DNA from: Dehalococcoidia bacterium UBA1141
GTDB lineage: Bacteria > Chloroflexota > Dehalococcoidia > Lucifugimonadales > UBA3495
Direction of reading: 5' to 3'
DNA: 16,606 bases
Assembly: GCA_002311385.1 (NCBI GenBank)
Contig: DCAE01000120.1
Coordinates: 1-16,606, forward strand
Part shown: positions 14,864 to 16,606 of the stretch, one piece after another
Layout: every line of letters starts with the position of its first letter
Numbering within the stretch: the first letter of the stretch is position 1
The notes under the pieces: model-generated
What the model was told of the DNA's origin: nothing
Databases searched by the model: none
The model's input: only the letters and a program-made list of their open reading frames with translations
Program-made: the position numbers and the translations under genes

Positions 14864-15949
14864 TTAGTCAAAAGTGATAACACTGCGGGCGACGTGGCCT
14901 TGTTTCATGTCTTCGAAGGCGTCGTTGATTTGTTCTAGTTTGAGCCTCTGGGAAACAAGCTCGTCCAACTTCAAGCGGCCTTGTAGGTAGAATTCGATGT
15001 AACGAGGCATGTCGGTCCGGAAGTGGTTGGAACCCATGGTGCTACCTTGTATCCTCCGCTCTCGACGTAGAAAAGTGCCGGCGTCCAACTCGATTTTTGT
15101 GCCGTCCGGGATAAGACCGATGACCGTTGCGGTGCCGCCGGCTCGAAGCATCTCAAAACTCTGCTCGGCGGTCTGTTTTGTTCCGATGGCCTCAAAGGAG
15201 TACTGCACACCCCCGCCGGTCAAGGCCAATACTTTTTCCACCACGCCACCGCCTGAAGCATCAATCACATCGGTGGCGCCCATCTCCATGGCCAGGGCCA
15301 ACTTGGTTTCCACCGTGTCGATGGCGATGATTCGCAGCGCCCCGCCGAGGGCCGCTCCCTGGATGGCGCTGAGCCCAACGCCTCCGCAACCGATAACAGC
15401 CACAGTGCTTCCCGGCTCTATTTTTGCTGTGTTTAGAACCGCTCCCAGGCCGGTGGTCACGCCGCAGCCAATCAAAGCCAATACTTCAAATGAGACATCC
15501 TCGCGGACTTTCACCACAGCATTTTCATGGACCAACATCTGCTCGGCAAAGGATGAAAGGTTGATGAATTGGTTTATGGTCTCGCTGCCCTGGCTCAATC
15601 GTGGCGGCTCTCCCCTGAGCCGGACCACGTCTTCCTTAGCACACAGAACCATACGGCCGCTCAGACAATATTCGCAGTGCCCGCAGAACACCGATAGGCA
15701 GGTGATGACATGGTCACCCGGCTTTACATAAGATACCTGCTCACCAACGGCCAAAACCGTGCCAGCTGCCTCATGGCCCAAAATCGTGGGCGTAGGGCAA
15801 ACGTAGGTGCCTTCCAGGAAGTGGAGGTCGCTCCGGCAAACGCCGGTGGCTCCTGTTTGAATCAGTACCTCTCTGGAACCGGGATTGTCGATCTGAACTT
15901 CTTCCACCTGAAGCGGGGTGTCAACTTCACGGAGAATAGCAGCTTTCAT
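14864..15949 (-). CDS. Zinc-dependent alcohol dehydrogenase (MDR superfamily, class III-like)
   Basis: A 361-residue NAD(P)-dependent dehydrogenase. The catalytic zinc ligands are Cys38 in GVCRSDLH, His59 in GHEAAG, with Glu60, and Cys162 in GCGVTTG. The structural zinc lobe has all four Cys (89, 92, 95, 103) in CGHCEYC and VLC. The Rossmann motif GCGGVG (187-192) binds the nucleotide, and the Asp in IAIDTVETK suggests NAD rather than NADP. The overall pattern resembles class III/aryl-alcohol or thiol-linked formaldehyde dehydrogenases of actinobacteria and Chloroflexota. AGAGGTAGGAA stands just before the ATG. The decayed SDR gene lies 59 bases upstream on the same strand, so the two probably once formed a small dehydrogenase operon. 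The alcohol it oxidises is unknown. Confidence 0.9.
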   Translation of the reverse strand: MKAAILREVDTPLQVEEVQIDNPGSREVLIQTGATGVCRSDLHFLEGTYVCPTPTILGHEAAGTVLAVGEQVSYVKPGDHVITCLSVFCGHCEYCLSGRMVLCAKEDVVRLRGEPPRLSQGSETINQFINLSSFAEQMLVHENAVVKVREDVSFEVLALIGCGVTTGLGAVLNTAKIEPGSTVAVIGCGGVGLSAIQGAALGGALRIIAIDTVETKLALAMEMGATDVIDASGGGVVEKVLALTGGGVQYSFEAIGTKQTAEQSFEMLRAGGTATVIGLIPDGTKIELDAGTFLRRERRIQGSTMGSNHFRTDMPRYIEFYLQGRLKLDELVSQRLKLEQINDAFEDMKQGHVARSVITFD

Positions 15950-16008
15950 TTCCTACCTCTAGTAACTGTCCGTATGAATAAACCGAGATACGAGCATTTC
16001 CCAAGGGC

Positions 16009-16606
16009 CTACTCTGCGTTCGCCCCGCCGTCAATGACCAACTCGCTGCCGGTCATGAATGACGCCTAGTCCGAGGCCAAAAACAGGACGCCGTAGGCTA
16101 CCTCATCGGGATGGGCGGTCCGGCTCATGGGTGATCTTTCATCGGCTTGTCGTTGTAGTTCCGGATTGGTCAAACGCTCACCAGCCATGGGTGTGTCGAT
16201 TGCTCCGGGATGCACCGAATTAACCCTGATGCCTTCCTTGGCGTATTGGATGGCCGCCGATTTTGTGAATATTCTAACTGCCCCTTCAGAGGCATTGTAA
16301 ACCGGCTGAACATAGGTCTGAGCAACAATGCCCGACGTGGAGGATATGTTCACGATGGAGCCGCCTCCGGCCTTTCTCATTTCCGGTATAGCAGTCTTGG
16401 TTCCCAGGAAAACGCCCTTGGAGTTAACGGCCATGACCCTGTCCCAGTCTTCGGAACTTGTGTCTTCCAAGACGCCGTGTAGGTGTATTCCAGCGTTATT
16501 GACCAAGATATCGAGCTTGCCAAATCGTGCCACGGCAGTCTCCACCCCTTGGTGCCATTCCGCTTCTTGGGTTACGTCTAGGAAGCATGGCTTTCCTCCG
16601 TCATAG
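16009..16606 (-). pseudogene. Short-chain dehydrogenase/reductase, 5' part outside the window, nonsense and active-site changes
   Basis: The frame is open from the right edge (PCFLDVTQEAEW, then LDILVNNAG) and follows the classical SDR plan: NAG, VNSKGVF, NISSTSG with the catalytic Ser, then the Tyr of YNAS. The expected YxxxK, however, reads YNASE, with GAA at 16287-16285 in place of a Lys codon. Further on, VLFLASD is followed by TAG (16068-16066). The next 18 codons in the same frame, ASFMTGSELVIDGG and four more to the natural stop at 16011-16009, are the normal SDR C-terminus. Two independent changes at such positions indicate a dead gene, though sequence errors could mimic this. The N-terminal nucleotide-binding motif is not in view. 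Confidence 0.75.

Noticed and set aside
14149..15970. The 12-base CTAGTAACTGTC present at 14149 and 15959 as flanking direct repeats
   Set aside because: The stretch between is ordinary glycosylase and dehydrogenase genes with no mobility function; one site overlaps the end of the glycosylase coding sequence, so chance is likelier than an insertion footprint.

Overview
The window looks like a stretch of a moderate-GC bacterial chromosome. It is dense with stand-alone catabolic and detoxifying enzymes and has no recognisable transporter, regulator, phage or insertion-sequence gene. The enzyme mix (an xanthine-dehydrogenase-family molybdoenzyme, amidohydrolase, HpaI-type aldolase, acetamidase/formamidase, nitronate monooxygenase, zinc alcohol dehydrogenase, SDR) and the short interspersed palindromes between genes recall Chloroflexota such as Dehalococcoidia/SAR202. 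That assignment is an inference from gene content, not a proof.

Layout. 1-226: a structured stretch ending in a strong rho-independent terminator (+). 227-658 (-): methylmalonyl-CoA epimerase. 686-951: an intergenic inverted repeat and a candidate -10 box, then a lone molybdopterin-binding large subunit, 952-3282 (+), with its own terminator. 3372-6780 (-): an amidohydrolase, a maleylpyruvate-isomerase/DinB-fold protein and a MetE-core methyltransferase-like protein. A divergent promoter region follows, then 6953-8717 (+): HpaI-type aldolase and acetamidase/formamidase in one operon. 8937-9425 (+): a YbaK-type tRNA deacylase. 9458-10037 (-): an AhpD/carboxymuconolactone-decarboxylase-like gene broken as written. 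10290-12369 (+): a tight VOC / nitronate monooxygenase / RidA operon behind a good promoter candidate. 12370-12928 holds no gene but a degenerate repeat array. 12929-14041 (+): D-threonine-aldolase-like PLP enzyme. 14149-14739 (-): 3-methyladenine DNA glycosylase I. 14864-15949 (-): zinc alcohol dehydrogenase. 16009-16606 (-): a decayed short-chain dehydrogenase that runs off the right edge.

The most interesting point is at 9800-9836. The AhpD-like gene has an in-frame TGA exactly where the second Cys of its CxxC redox motif belongs. The reading-frame upstream and the sequence downstream both match the family. A 7-bp hairpin with a GGUA loop, extendable by a lower stem, starts 10 nt after the TGA, which fits the geometry of a bacterial SECIS. 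This suggests a selenoprotein (C-x-x-Sec). The complication is one extra G in a G4 run inside the same hairpin, which shifts the frame; it may be a sequencing error, or the gene may be a pseudogene.

No single pathway explains the whole window. The two clearest functional units are HpaI aldolase + amidase and VOC + nitronate monooxygenase + RidA. Both would suit breakdown of small nitrogen-containing organic molecules, which is an inference from family membership.
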